Source: Pseudomonadota bacterium (GTDB lineage: Bacteria; Myxococcota; Myxococcia; Myxococcales; Anaeromyxobacteraceae). From it: DNA of 13,138 nucleotides. Every line of letters starts with the position of its first letter. The first letter of the stretch is position 1. The notes under the pieces were generated by a model. That model did not search any database, was not told where the DNA came from, and was given only the letters and a program-made list of their open reading frames with translations. The position numbers and the translations under genes are program-made. Below, in pieces: positions 1 to 8,753 of the stretch. Where the stretch lies: NCBI GenBank assembly GCA_023419875.1, contig JAEZXM010000529.1, positions 1 through 13,138 of the forward strand. The letters run 5' to 3'.

Positions 1-628
1 GGTTCGGGTTCTGCGGGACGGCGAGCAGGAGCGCGATCTCGGCGGCGGAGAGCGCGGTCGGGCGGTGGCCGAAGTAGGCGAGCGACGCGGCCTCCACGCC
101 CTCCACGTTCCCGCCGAAGGGAAGGAACTGGAGGTACGCGGCGAGGATCTCCCGCTTCGACATCCGCAGCTCGAGCTGCACCGCCCGGAGCGCCTCGACG
201 AGCTTGCTCCCGAGGTGGCGGGGACGCGGCTCGAGCACGCGCACGAGCTGCATGGTCAGGGTGGACGCCCCCGACACGCGCCGCCCGCGCGAGAGGTTAA
301 AGAGGGCCGCGCGGGCGACCGCCAGCGGATCGACGCCCGGGTGCACGTGGAACCGCTTGTCCTCGAGCCGGAACAGCGCCGCCAGGTACTCCGGGTCGAG
401 CTCCTCCGGCCGGACCTCGGGCCGGTACCGACCGTCGGGCGCGACGAAGACGTGCGCGACGCCGCCGTCGCGCCACTCGATCACCACGGAGGAGGGCGCA
501 CCCAGCCGCTCCGGGAGCGGCACGAGCCAGGCGAGCGCGAGTCCCACCGCGCCGAGTGCGCCGAGCGCGAGGGCGGCGGTGCGGAGCCTCCGCAGCCACC
601 GCCTTCGTCGCTCGCCGGGCCGCGCCAC
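1..628 (-). CDS. pbpC: Penicillin-binding protein 1C (class A PBP), N-terminal part, cut by window edge
   Basis: Membrane-anchored peptidoglycan glycosyltransferase of family GT51; in complete PBP1C a transpeptidase domain follows, lying outside this window. The visible 209 residues show a basic N-terminus, one membrane helix at about residues 17-38, then the GT51 motifs in order: EDKRF at 89-93 with the catalytic Glu89, GASTLTMQ at 120-127, KLVE at 142-145 (the second conserved Glu is 145), SKREILAAYL at 157-166, and FGGNVEGVEAAS at 171-182. The start is the GTG at 628: an AGGA Shine-Dalgarno at 635-638 sits 6 bases ahead and overlaps the stop codon of the macroglobulin gene, leaving only 8 bases between genes and implying co-transcription and probably coupled translation. 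Pairing with an alpha-2-macroglobulin gene is the classical bacterial arrangement and supports PBP1C over PBP1A/1B. I am confident in the GT51 call and fairly confident in the 1C subtype. Confidence 0.9.
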   Translation of the reverse strand, partial: MARPGERRRRWLRRLRTAALALGALGAVGLALAWLVPLPERLGAPSSVVIEWRDGGVAHVFVAPDGRYRPEVRPEELDPEYLAALFRLEDKRFHVHPGVDPLAVARAALFNLSRGRRVSGASTLTMQLVRVLEPRPRHLGSKLVEALRAVQLELRMSKREILAAYLQFLPFGGNVEGVEAASLAYFGHRPTALSAAEIALLLAVPQNPN

Positions 629-636
629 GATCCGTC

Positions 637-3600
637 CTACAGCAGGTTGTCCTTCCACGGCCCGCCCACGCGGACGGTGCCGCCCTCGACGCGGGACCAG
701 ACGGACGGGTCGTACATCGCCGACGCCTCGGCGGGCGGGAGCGTGAACGTCCCGGCGGTCACGGCGCGGACGGCGTACACCACCTTCCGCGTCTCGCCCC
801 TCGGGATCTTGCCGAACACGGCCAGCTCGTGGTCGCGCACGTCCATGTAGTCCGGGGTCCACTGATCGTCATCCTGGGCCCACTCCGGGCGCGTGCCGCG
901 CCCGAGCCGCGGGTTCTCGATCTCGAACCCCGCCGGGATCCGGTCCACCAGGGCGACGTTCTGGACGTCCTCGCCGGTCTCGTTCTTCACCTCGAGCTCG
1001 ACGAACACCAGCCCGGCGAGCGACGTCTCCTGGCTGGTCGGATCGACCGTCCCGCCGTCCAGGGTGCGCCAGGTGCGGGTGAGGCTGAGCCCCTTGCCGC
1101 CGTACTGGACCGTGGGCTCCTCCCGGACGCCCTCCGAGGAGACGAGCACGTAGAGCTTGCCGGATCCGCGCTCCTTCACCTCCAGCGAAAGGCCCTTGTA
1201 CTCGCTGGCGCGGGCGAGGGCCCAGCTCCGGTCGCTGGCGTTGCCGCGCGGCGGCCGCGGCTCGATGGCCTTGCCGTCCGCGAGCAGCCTCCCCGCCTTG
1301 AACTTGCGGTCCACCGTGCCGATCCGCTTCCCGAGCCCGGTCACGCCCCAGACCAGCTCCTGGGTCGTGTACCAGTGGCTCGGCCGCTTCAACGCCTCGG
1401 CCACGCGCTGCGCGAGCGCCTCACCGCCCGGGTCCGCGCCGAAGAGGTCGGTGAACGTGGAGAGCATGAAGCCGCGGCGGCGCCGGTCGGAGTAGAACGA
1501 CCAGTCGTTCTTCCGCTCGTCGGAGACGGGGCCCACGTCCGGATTCCGCAGCTCGGCCTCCCACCGCCGGTCGCCCGCGAGCCACAACGCCGCCTGGAGC
1601 ATGTACCGCCGCTCCCGCGCCTGGCCGTCGCCCTTCGCGGGCGTACGCTCGACGAGCTGCTGCACGCGCGCCTTGTGCCCCTTGCCCGCGAGCGCGAGCA
1701 CGTAGTGCAGGTACGCCTCCGCGTCGTGGCTGTGCCAGTACGGCTGCCGGAGCTCCCCGCGCTCGTACCGCGCCACCTCGTCCTCGATCCACTTCACGAT
1801 CTCGTCGAGCCGGTCCTGCGGTACGGCGTAGCCCGCCTTCTGGGCGTCGATGAGGAAGTGCGTGGCGTAGGCCGTGCCCCAGCCGTACGGCTCCGGGGCG
1901 CCCGGCCAGTAGGAGAGCCCGCCCGCCCGCGTCTGCATCGCGAGCAGCCGGTTGACGCCGGCCATGACCATCTCCTCGAGCTTGCCGCCCTCGGCGTACG
2001 CCGGATCGACGCTGTCGAGGAGGTTCCCGACGAAGAGGAGAGGACGGGCGGAGGAGGTGGTCTGCTCGACGCAGCCGTACGGATAGCGGACGAGGAACTT
2101 CAGGTGGTCGAACGAGTCGGCGTACGGGTTCCCGGTGAGCCAGAAGGTGGACCGCTCGCTGGTGGGCACCCAGCCCTCGAGTGCCGGCCCGAGGTCCACC
2201 TTGTCGCCGGTCACCTCGATCCGCTGCACGATCCGCTCGCGCGGCCCGGCCGGCAGGAACGGCACGTCCAGCTCCTCGCGCGACTCGTGCGCCCCGGCGC
2301 GGGCCACGACCCGCAGCTTCGCTGCGCCCACCGAGGCGGTCGCCCGGATCTGGAAGACCAGGGTCGCCGAGGCCCCGTCGGCGAGCCTGGCCTGGCCTTC
2401 GCTCTTCCCCACGAAGACGAGCGGGGACGCGGGCAGTGGCGACGGCGCGAGGCCCGGCACCTTCAGCGGCTCCGCCGCGAGCGAGACCTTCGCCGTCTGC
2501 GGAGCGCCGGAGAGGTTGGTGAGGAACACCGGGATCTGGAGGACGTCGTCCTGCAGCAGGAACCGCGGGAGCGTGGTGGAGAGGACGATCGGATCCTTCA
2601 CCGTGACGTTCGTCGAGGCCCGGCCCATCCGGACCGGTCCGGCGGTCACCGCCATCACGCGGAGCTGGCCGCGGTACTGCGGGACGTCGAGCTTCACCTC
2701 GGCCTTCCCGTCCGGCCCCACCGGCACCACGCCGGACCAGAGCGCCACCGGCTTCACCGGCTGGACCCGGCCGGCCGCGCTCCCGCCCTCGTCGCCGCCG
2801 GTCCCCTTGCTCGGGCCCTGGGGCTTCACGAGCAGCGTCCAGCCGACGGTCTCGAAGGTGTCCACGCCCAGCGCGCGCCGGGCGAAGATCGCCTCGAAGG
2901 GATCGGGGCTCTTCATCCGGGTGAGCTGGAGGATTCCCTCGTCCACCGCGGCCACCACCGCGAAGGTCGGGCCCTCGGGCTTGCCCACGTCGAGCTTCAC
3001 CACGAGCGGGCTCGAAGACCGGATCTCCGCGGGCGCCTCGAGCTTCAGCGGCGCCGTGAACTCGGTCGGCTCGACCGTGGTCGAGGCGACGCCGAAGGCG
3101 CGCTCCGGGAGGAAGGCCTCCCGCGACTCGAGGTGCGGGTCCTTCACCACGAGCGCGCTCACGTAGACGTTCGGCGCGAACGCAGGCACCGAGAACCGCC
3201 AGGAGTGCTCGCCGGGCTCGACCTCCTTCCACTCATGGGCGATCACCCGGTCGGTCTCGAGGGTGAAGAGCGCCCGGCCCCGGAACGGGATCGTGAGCTT
3301 CGCGGCGGCCTTCTCCCCCACCTTCACCGTCTTCGGCAGCTCGATGGCGAGCGAGGTCGCCTTGAGCGGTTTCGGGGTCCGGTCGACGTTCCGCTCGCCG
3401 CCCCACCACCAGCCGGTGTTGTCCCCCTCGACTCCCAGCTCGGTGAGCGCCCGGCCGGCGGCGGCGCGCACCAGGTAGCCGACGGCCCAGCCGGTGGGGG
3501 TGACCTCGGCGACGAACTTCCCGCCCTCGACCTTCACGGTGCGTCTTCCCTCCGAGACCCTGCGCACCTGGGGCCGCCAGCTCTCGCCTCCTTCGTCCTC

Positions 3601-6267
3601 GTCCCACCACCAGCCGTATTCGGGCTCGAGCCGGACGAGCTCCACGGTGACCTCCCGCGCCGCCTTCGGCGCGAGGGCGCCGTTCCAGTCCACCACCACG
3701 CCGGAGACGGCGATGGGCTTGCCGATCTCGGCGCGCTTCGTGCCGCTCTGGAGGCCGACGTAGAACTTCTCCGGGTGGACGGCCGTGGAGGCCTCGCCGA
3801 CGCTGGAGCGCCCGCTGCCCGCCTCGAACACGGCCGCCGCGGCCACGAGCCGTGCCGGACCGCCGTACGCCCCCTGGCTGGCGGGGCACTCGACCGTGCC
3901 CTTCCCGTCGGCGTCGAGGGTGCCCTGGACCGCGCCGAGCGCGGCCGGCTGGAGCGGCTTCGCGCCGGGATCCGGCCGCGGACCGTAGGCGAACTGCGCG
4001 TTCTCCTTCGCCGGCCGGAAGACCGACGGCGCGAGCGAGCAGGTCACCTCGAGGTTCGATCCCTCTGCCGAGCCGCCGAAGAGGTAGCGCGCCTCGACCG
4101 AGATCGGGACGGCGTCGCCCACCAGGACGGAGGGCCTGGCCGCGGAGGCCTTGACCTTCATCCGCTCGGGCACGAACTCCTCGACGTTGAAGGCGTGGAC
4201 CCCGATCTGCCGATCACCCACGAGCGCCACCACCTGGTAGCGGCCCGTGTCGGCGTACGCGCCGAAGGGGAGGTCCACCGCGACGAGCCCGGCCTCGTTG
4301 GTCTTCACCACCAGGCGACGCGCGACCTTGGCGCGCGGGTCCTGGAGCTGCACCTCGACCGGCATGCCGGCCGGCGGCGCCTTGTTGTCCCGGCCGCGGA
4401 CGATCGCCGCGAGGTGCGCGGACTCGCCGGGGCGGTAGACCCCGCGCTCGGTGAAGAGCGCCGCGCGGTAGGCGGACTCGGCCGCGTACGGCTCGCCGGC
4501 GACGTCGGAGTCCGAGGTGTCCGTCTGCAGATCGGCATAGCGGATGTAGGTGAGGTCGTCGCCCTTGCGCGCCAGGATGGCGAAGGGCTCCGCGTCGTCG
4601 GCGTCGTCCCGGGCCACCTGCACCACGCAGCCGTCGCTCGAGGTGGTGCAGCGGCCCAGCGGCTTGCCGCTCTTGCGCACCAGGGTGATCTCGACCCCGG
4701 AGAGGAGGTCGGTCGAGTCCATGTCGAGCGCCCAGACGCGGACCTCCTGCTTCCACTTCTCCTTCGCGTCCACGCTGCGCTTCGCGACCAGGTTCATCTG
4801 CGTGAGCAGGAGCCGCGCGCTCGTCTGGACGCCGCCGCCGGCGAGGGTGAGCTGGAGGATGCCCCTCGTGTCCGCCGGCAGGACGCTCGCCACGTCCACC
4901 CAGGTCGTGGCGGCGCGGTCCTGCGCGCCCTTCAGCGCGAGCGCCTTCCGGGCGACGACGTTGCTCGTCCGCTCGGTGGCCCGCTCGTTCCCCTCGTCGG
5001 AGAGCCAGAACACCAGGTTCTCGGGCGGGACGTGCCGGACCTCGAGCTGGGCGGCGTCCACGTTGGTGTGCGAGATCGGCAGGCTGCGCCAGGCGGAGCG
5101 CGGGAGGTAGCGGCCGCCCCCGGCGAAGGAGAGCGCGGGGCGCCGCGCGGGCACGGTGAAGCTCTTCGTGAACGTCTCCTGGACGACGCCGCCGGCCTCC
5201 GTGCGCGCGCCGGCGTCCACGGTGACCGTGAGCGGGCCGCGCGCCAGGTCGCCGAAGATGCGGAAGCCGCCCGCCCCGGCCGCGACGCTCACCGGGCCCT
5301 TGGGCGCGAGGTGGACGTAGCGGGCCGCGTCGTCGGCGACGAGCACGCACGCGCGGGAGATCTGCCTCGACTCGTGCTCCTCGGAGTCCCAGTAGTGCCG
5401 CTTCCCGCCCTTGTGCGCCTGGTCGTCGCAGACGACCTCGATGTACCAGCCGCTCGTGCCCTCCTTGAGCGAGGCCGAGAGGATCTCGACCGGCTCGCCG
5501 CCCGGGATGGCGACCGTCGCCTCGCCGGCCGGCGCCACGACGCCCTTCTGCGCCGCCGGCGCGCCCGCGCGGACGGCCACCTCGATGGTGGCGCCCTCGA
5601 GCCGGCCGGTGACGGCGCCGCGAACCACGTTGCGCCGCTCGGTCCCGGAGAGCTTCGGGGTCCCGATCTTCTTCCCGTTGACCTGCCAGGCGAGGAACGG
5701 CGCCACCGCCTCGGCCTTGACCGGGCCGGTGAAGACCACCTCCACCTCGGCCCGCCCCTTCTCGAGCTCGAGCTTGCCGAGGGCGAGGCGCACGAGCCCG
5801 AACTCGGGCGTCCGGAACTCGTGGGTCCAGGGCTTCGCGCCGGAGACGGGCCCGTCGCGCGTCTCGATCGCGTCCACCTGGAGCCGGTACGCCGTGTCGT
5901 AGAGGAGCGGCTCGGCTGGCTTCACGGAGAGCGTGGAGCAACGTTCCCAGCTCACGACCGGCTTCCCGCCCGGCGTGAGCGCTGCGACCGTCTTCCCGCT
6001 CGCGTTGCCGACGGCGTCCTCCGGGCAGGCATCGCGGCCGAGCTCGATCACGATCCGGTCGGGCAGCTCGCCGGGAAGGCCGGCCTCGCGGATCACCGGC
6101 GAGAGCGCCTGCGCCGTGAGCTTGGGGGCGGAGGCGGAGCCGCCCTCCGCCGAGAACGAGGCGTTCGCCTCGTCGGAGGTCGTCGCCTCCTTCTTCTTGC
6201 AGCCCGTGAGCCCGACGAGGACCGCGAGCGCCGCGAAGGCGCAGGTGCGCGAGCGAAGCCAGTTCAT
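637..6267 (-). CDS. yfhM: Bacterial alpha-2-macroglobulin family lipoprotein with thioester (YfhM/ECAM type)
   Basis: Predicted 1,876-residue envelope protease trap: cleavage of a bait region by an invading protease exposes a thioester that covalently captures it. Seen directly: a lipoprotein signal with lipobox LTGC and lipidated Cys23, followed by three lysines and a low-complexity linker; an MG2-like segment with RGVYRPGE near residue 606; an A2M-type segment (LWSGVVP through RGQLRVMAV) at about 1177-1207; the thioester motif CVEQ at 1399-1402 inside YPYGCVEQTTS; an alpha-helical thioester domain up to about 1650; and a C-terminal beta domain with ALVDRIPAGFEIENP. The start is the ATG at 6267, with GGAGG 5 bases upstream and a proper lipoprotein signal; the reading frame stays open upstream to 6468 but that part lacks any secretion signal. 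It is longer than E. coli YfhM (about 1,650 residues). It is followed directly by pbpC. The family call is firm; the bait region is only inferred. Confidence 0.95.
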   Translation of the reverse strand: MNWLRSRTCAFAALAVLVGLTGCKKKEATTSDEANASFSAEGGSASAPKLTAQALSPVIREAGLPGELPDRIVIELGRDACPEDAVGNASGKTVAALTPGGKPVVSWERCSTLSVKPAEPLLYDTAYRLQVDAIETRDGPVSGAKPWTHEFRTPEFGLVRLALGKLELEKGRAEVEVVFTGPVKAEAVAPFLAWQVNGKKIGTPKLSGTERRNVVRGAVTGRLEGATIEVAVRAGAPAAQKGVVAPAGEATVAIPGGEPVEILSASLKEGTSGWYIEVVCDDQAHKGGKRHYWDSEEHESRQISRACVLVADDAARYVHLAPKGPVSVAAGAGGFRIFGDLARGPLTVTVDAGARTEAGGVVQETFTKSFTVPARRPALSFAGGGRYLPRSAWRSLPISHTNVDAAQLEVRHVPPENLVFWLSDEGNERATERTSNVVARKALALKGAQDRAATTWVDVASVLPADTRGILQLTLAGGGVQTSARLLLTQMNLVAKRSVDAKEKWKQEVRVWALDMDSTDLLSGVEITLVRKSGKPLGRCTTSSDGCVVQVARDDADDAEPFAILARKGDDLTYIRYADLQTDTSDSDVAGEPYAAESAYRAALFTERGVYRPGESAHLAAIVRGRDNKAPPAGMPVEVQLQDPRAKVARRLVVKTNEAGLVAVDLPFGAYADTGRYQVVALVGDRQIGVHAFNVEEFVPERMKVKASAARPSVLVGDAVPISVEARYLFGGSAEGSNLEVTCSLAPSVFRPAKENAQFAYGPRPDPGAKPLQPAALGAVQGTLDADGKGTVECPASQGAYGGPARLVAAAAVFEAGSGRSSVGEASTAVHPEKFYVGLQSGTKRAEIGKPIAVSGVVVDWNGALAPKAAREVTVELVRLEPEYGWWWDEDEGGESWRPQVRRVSEGRRTVKVEGGKFVAEVTPTGWAVGYLVRAAAGRALTELGVEGDNTGWWWGGERNVDRTPKPLKATSLAIELPKTVKVGEKAAAKLTIPFRGRALFTLETDRVIAHEWKEVEPGEHSWRFSVPAFAPNVYVSALVVKDPHLESREAFLPERAFGVASTTVEPTEFTAPLKLEAPAEIRSSSPLVVKLDVGKPEGPTFAVVAAVDEGILQLTRMKSPDPFEAIFARRALGVDTFETVGWTLLVKPQGPSKGTGGDEGGSAAGRVQPVKPVALWSGVVPVGPDGKAEVKLDVPQYRGQLRVMAVTAGPVRMGRASTNVTVKDPIVLSTTLPRFLLQDDVLQIPVFLTNLSGAPQTAKVSLAAEPLKVPGLAPSPLPASPLVFVGKSEGQARLADGASATLVFQIRATASVGAAKLRVVARAGAHESREELDVPFLPAGPRERIVQRIEVTGDKVDLGPALEGWVPTSERSTFWLTGNPYADSFDHLKFLVRYPYGCVEQTTSSARPLLFVGNLLDSVDPAYAEGGKLEEMVMAGVNRLLAMQTRAGGLSYWPGAPEPYGWGTAYATHFLIDAQKAGYAVPQDRLDEIVKWIEDEVARYERGELRQPYWHSHDAEAYLHYVLALAGKGHKARVQQLVERTPAKGDGQARERRYMLQAALWLAGDRRWEAELRNPDVGPVSDERKNDWSFYSDRRRRGFMLSTFTDLFGADPGGEALAQRVAEALKRPSHWYTTQELVWGVTGLGKRIGTVDRKFKAGRLLADGKAIEPRPPRGNASDRSWALARASEYKGLSLEVKERGSGKLYVLVSSEGVREEPTVQYGGKGLSLTRTWRTLDGGTVDPTSQETSLAGLVFVELEVKNETGEDVQNVALVDRIPAGFEIENPRLGRGTRPEWAQDDDQWTPDYMDVRDHELAVFGKIPRGETRKVVYAVRAVTAGTFTLPPAEASAMYDPSVWSRVEGGTVRVGGPWKDNLL

Positions 6268-6270
6268 GTT

Positions 6271-6277
6271 CCCCTCC
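6271..6277 (-). promoter_or_regulatory. Strong ribosome binding site deciding the macroglobulin start
   Basis: The minus strand reads GGAGGGG here, with the GGAGG core 5 bases before ATG 6267. Together with the lipoprotein signal beginning at that ATG, this rules out the 67-codon in-frame extension that reaches 6468. Confidence 0.7.
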
Positions 6278-6305
6278 GGTGCGGTTCGAGCCGAACGGCC
6301 GGTCG

Positions 6306-6335
6306 AGTGTACCCCCGCCGTGTCGGCCGGGACAC
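6306..6335 (-). promoter_or_regulatory. Candidate promoter and operator-like dyad for the macroglobulin-pbpC pair
   Basis: The minus strand has TACACT at 6311-6306 (4 of 6 matches to a sigma-70 -10 box), 38 bases upstream of the ATG. No good -35 is seen at 17 bases. Instead an interrupted dyad, GTGTC-6 bases-GACAC (plus-strand 6320-6335), lies where a -35 box or an activator/repressor site would sit. This is weak and is offered as a candidate only. The 207-base gap between the kinase and the macroglobulin gene makes an independent promoter here plausible. Confidence 0.25.
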
Positions 6336-6424
6336 CGGACGCGTGTCTCGAGGGCCACGTGCGGCGGCGCGGGGTGCGGTTGCTCATTCCGGAGGCGCAT
6401 GGTGCAAGGAAGCGGCCAGTGGGA

Positions 6425-6471
6425 GGCGTGTGCACATCGGACTTCGACCACGGGCTCACCCTGCGCACGCC
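6425..6471 (-). terminator. Imperfect inverted repeat just past the hybrid kinase stop; possible hairpin terminator
   Basis: Ten-base arms at 6425-6434 (GGCGTGTGCA) and 6462-6471 (TGCGCACGCC) pair over all ten positions except the seventh, which is a G:U wobble in a plus-strand transcript and a C:A mismatch in a minus-strand one. The loop is 27 bases. The right arm begins 3 bases after the kinase stop codon (6475-6477, minus strand). There is no T-run, so this is not a clear intrinsic terminator; it may instead stabilise the 3' end or be chance in GC-rich DNA. Confidence 0.3.
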
Positions 6472-6474
6472 CTC

Positions 6475-8673
6475 TCACGTCAGGCCCGTAGCCCCCGCGC
6501 CCGACCGCTCCGGCCCGCCGGCCCGCGCCAGGACGGCTTCCAGCAGCTCGACGTCGGTCGGCTTCGCCAGGTGGTAGTCGAAGCCTGCCTCCCGGGTTCG
6601 CTGCACGTCCTCGGCGAGCGCGTAGCCGGTCAGCGCGACGAGCATCGCGCCGAGGCCGGCCGCGCGGAGGCGCCTGGCGACCTCGAGGCCGTCCAGCCCG
6701 GGCATGCCCACGTCGCAGAGCACCACGTCCGGCTGAACCGCCAGCGCCAGGTCGATGCCGGCCTGTCCGTCCATCGCGACGTGGACATCGTGGCCCTCCA
6801 GCTCCAGAAGGTCGTGGAGGGTCTCGGCCGCGTCCTCGCTGTCGTCGATGATGCAGATGCGCAGGCGCGAGCGGGGGCGCTTCGTCGGCATCTCTTCCGG
6901 ACGCCGCACGAGGTTCGGCAGCGACGGCAATGACACGATGAACTCGGCGCCCTTCCCCGGGCCCTCGCTCAACGCCTGCAGGTCGCCCCCGTGCAGCTCG
7001 ACGATGCCCCTCGAGAGCGCCAGCCCGAGGCCGAGGCCGCCCCGGTCGCCCGGCTCCCGCTCGCCCTGGACGAACGGCTTGAAGATGCTCGCCAGCGCCT
7101 CTTTCGCGATGCCCTCGCCGTCGTCACGAACGCGGAGGCGTGCGCGACCCACCGCCCGTTCGAGCGTCACCGCGACGTGGCCGCCGCGGCTCGTGTACTT
7201 CGCGGCATTGTGGAGGAGGTTCTCCGTCACCTGCGCGAGCCGCGTGGGATCGGCGTCCACCCAGAGCGGTTCTCCCTCCTCGAGCTCGAGGTCGACTCCC
7301 TTGCTCGAGAACAGGCCGCGGTGGTCGTCGACGGTCCTGCGGACCACGTCGTTCAGGCTCACCGGCTCCTTCTGGAGGAGCACCTTCCCCTGCGCGATGC
7401 GAGACACGTCCAGAAGGTCGTCGACCAACCGGGACAGGTGCGCCACCTGGCGCTCGATGACCGTCCTCGCCCGCACCATCTCCTCGCCCTCCGGGTGTGC
7501 CCGGTGCTGGACTGCCACCGCGTTGCGGATGGGCGCGAGAGGGTTTCGCAGCTCGTGAGAGAGCATGGCCAGGAACCGGTCCTTGCGGCGGTCCTGGTCC
7601 TGGAGCAGGTCGGCGCGCCGTTGCAGCTCGCGCTCGGCCTCACGGCGCTCGCCGATGTCGCGGAACACGAGCACCACCCCCACGAGGTTGCCGTTGCGGT
7701 CCCGGATCGGCGCGCCGCTGTCGTCGATGGGCGTCTCGCCGCCGTCTCGCCGGATGAGGACGGTGTGATTCGCGAGACCCGCGATCTTGCCCTGGCGGAG
7801 GACCTTCTGCACCGGGCTCTCCACCGCCGCGCGCGTGTGTTCGTTCACGATCCGGAACACCTCGTCCAGCGGCCTCCCGGCGGCTTCTTCCTGCCGGCAC
7901 CCGAGGAGGGACGCGGCCGTCCCGTTCAGCATCGTGATGCGACCCTCGTGGTCGGTCACGACCACGCCGTCCCCGATGCTGGTGAGCGTCGTGCGGAACT
8001 TCTCCTTCTCCTCGTTCAGGAGCTCGGCGGCCCGCCCACGCTCGCGGGTTCGTCCTCGCCAGGCGCCGAACGCCCCCGCGAGCAGGCCGAGGCTCGCGCC
8101 CAGCGCGAGCAGGTTGGTGATGGACGCCGTACGGCTCGCCGCGACCGACGTCCGCTCGCGATCTCGCAGGAGGAGCCGCTCCTCGGCCTCCATCTCCGCG
8201 ACCCTGACGCGCAGCTGCTCCATGAGGCGCTTGACCGCCCCGGTCCTCACGACCTCCCTGGCGGCGTCGAAGCCTCTGCTCCTGCGCAAGGCGAAGGCGT
8301 GCTCCAGCATCTCCAGCTTCTGATCGACGAGTGGCCGGATGGCGGCGAGGTGCGCCTGCTGCCTGGGTTCGCCCCTGGTGAGCTCCGACAACCGTGCGAG
8401 GTGACGCACGACCACCGCTCGGCTCTCGAGATAGGGCTCCAGGTACATGTCACTTTCGGTGATGACGAACCCGCGTTCGGCGGTCTCCGCGTCCTGCAAG
8501 CTGGTGAGGACGGCCTGGAGGGTCTCCAGCACCTCGTGACTGGTGCCCACCGCCGCGTTCGTTTCCGCGACGCGGCGCAGGTTCACCGCCGTGAGGCGCG
8601 CGTTCGCGACGAGCACGATTGCGGTGAGCGCCGTCAGAAGGACGGCGGTCGCAGTCCCTCGAAGGAGTTGCAT
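6475..8673 (-). CDS. Hybrid sensor histidine kinase: TM-CHASE3-TM-PAS-HisKA-HATPase-REC
   Basis: Predicted 732-residue inner-membrane sensor kinase that autophosphorylates on His and passes phosphate to its own receiver domain. Domains seen: TM helix 7-25; CHASE3-like periplasmic region about 35-170 (LQDAETAERGFVITE at 59-73); TM helix 184-205; PAS about 222-345 (SIGDGVVVTDHEGRITMLN); HisKA with SHELRNP and phospho-acceptor His373; ATPase with N box ENLLHNAAKY (Asn489), G1 box DDGEGI (517-522) and G2 box GGLGLGLA (545-552); receiver from about 603 with acidic pair Asp610-Asp611, acceptor Asp654, Thr682 and Lys704. All catalytic residues are present. The start at ATG 8673 puts the TM helix at the N-terminus; an in-frame extension to 8793 adds 40 residues without a plausible signal, and a ribosome site is weak in either case. 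There is no DNA-binding output domain and no cognate regulator gene adjacent. Its GC content samples below its neighbours. Confidence 0.93.
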   Translation of the reverse strand: MQLLRGTATAVLLTALTAIVLVANARLTAVNLRRVAETNAAVGTSHEVLETLQAVLTSLQDAETAERGFVITESDMYLEPYLESRAVVVRHLARLSELTRGEPRQQAHLAAIRPLVDQKLEMLEHAFALRRSRGFDAAREVVRTGAVKRLMEQLRVRVAEMEAEERLLLRDRERTSVAASRTASITNLLALGASLGLLAGAFGAWRGRTRERGRAAELLNEEKEKFRTTLTSIGDGVVVTDHEGRITMLNGTAASLLGCRQEEAAGRPLDEVFRIVNEHTRAAVESPVQKVLRQGKIAGLANHTVLIRRDGGETPIDDSGAPIRDRNGNLVGVVLVFRDIGERREAERELQRRADLLQDQDRRKDRFLAMLSHELRNPLAPIRNAVAVQHRAHPEGEEMVRARTVIERQVAHLSRLVDDLLDVSRIAQGKVLLQKEPVSLNDVVRRTVDDHRGLFSSKGVDLELEEGEPLWVDADPTRLAQVTENLLHNAAKYTSRGGHVAVTLERAVGRARLRVRDDGEGIAKEALASIFKPFVQGEREPGDRGGLGLGLALSRGIVELHGGDLQALSEGPGKGAEFIVSLPSLPNLVRRPEEMPTKRPRSRLRICIIDDSEDAAETLHDLLELEGHDVHVAMDGQAGIDLALAVQPDVVLCDVGMPGLDGLEVARRLRAAGLGAMLVALTGYALAEDVQRTREAGFDYHLAKPTDVELLEAVLARAGGPERSGAGATGLT

Positions 8674-8753
8674 TGCGCTCTCGTTCTTCGCGGCGCGTCG
8701 CCCGACCCGCCGTGTCCTCTTGGGCCCCTGCACACGCCCGGGGAGTTGCTGGC

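Noticed and set aside
6268..6468. 67-codon N-terminal extension of the macroglobulin frame
   Set aside because: No secretion signal or ribosome site; the inner ATG at 6267 has GGAGG and begins a proper lipoprotein signal.
4214..6478. Second minus-strand open frame of 754 codons inside the macroglobulin gene
   Set aside because: Out-of-frame shadow of the same coding DNA, Arg/Gly-rich and without motifs.
556..6933. Plus-strand open frame of 2,125 codons opposite the macroglobulin gene
   Set aside because: It is a GC-bias shadow: low-complexity Arg/Gly/Ala/Leu/His-rich product with no domain, antisense to a gene with clear motifs. It also runs across gene boundaries.
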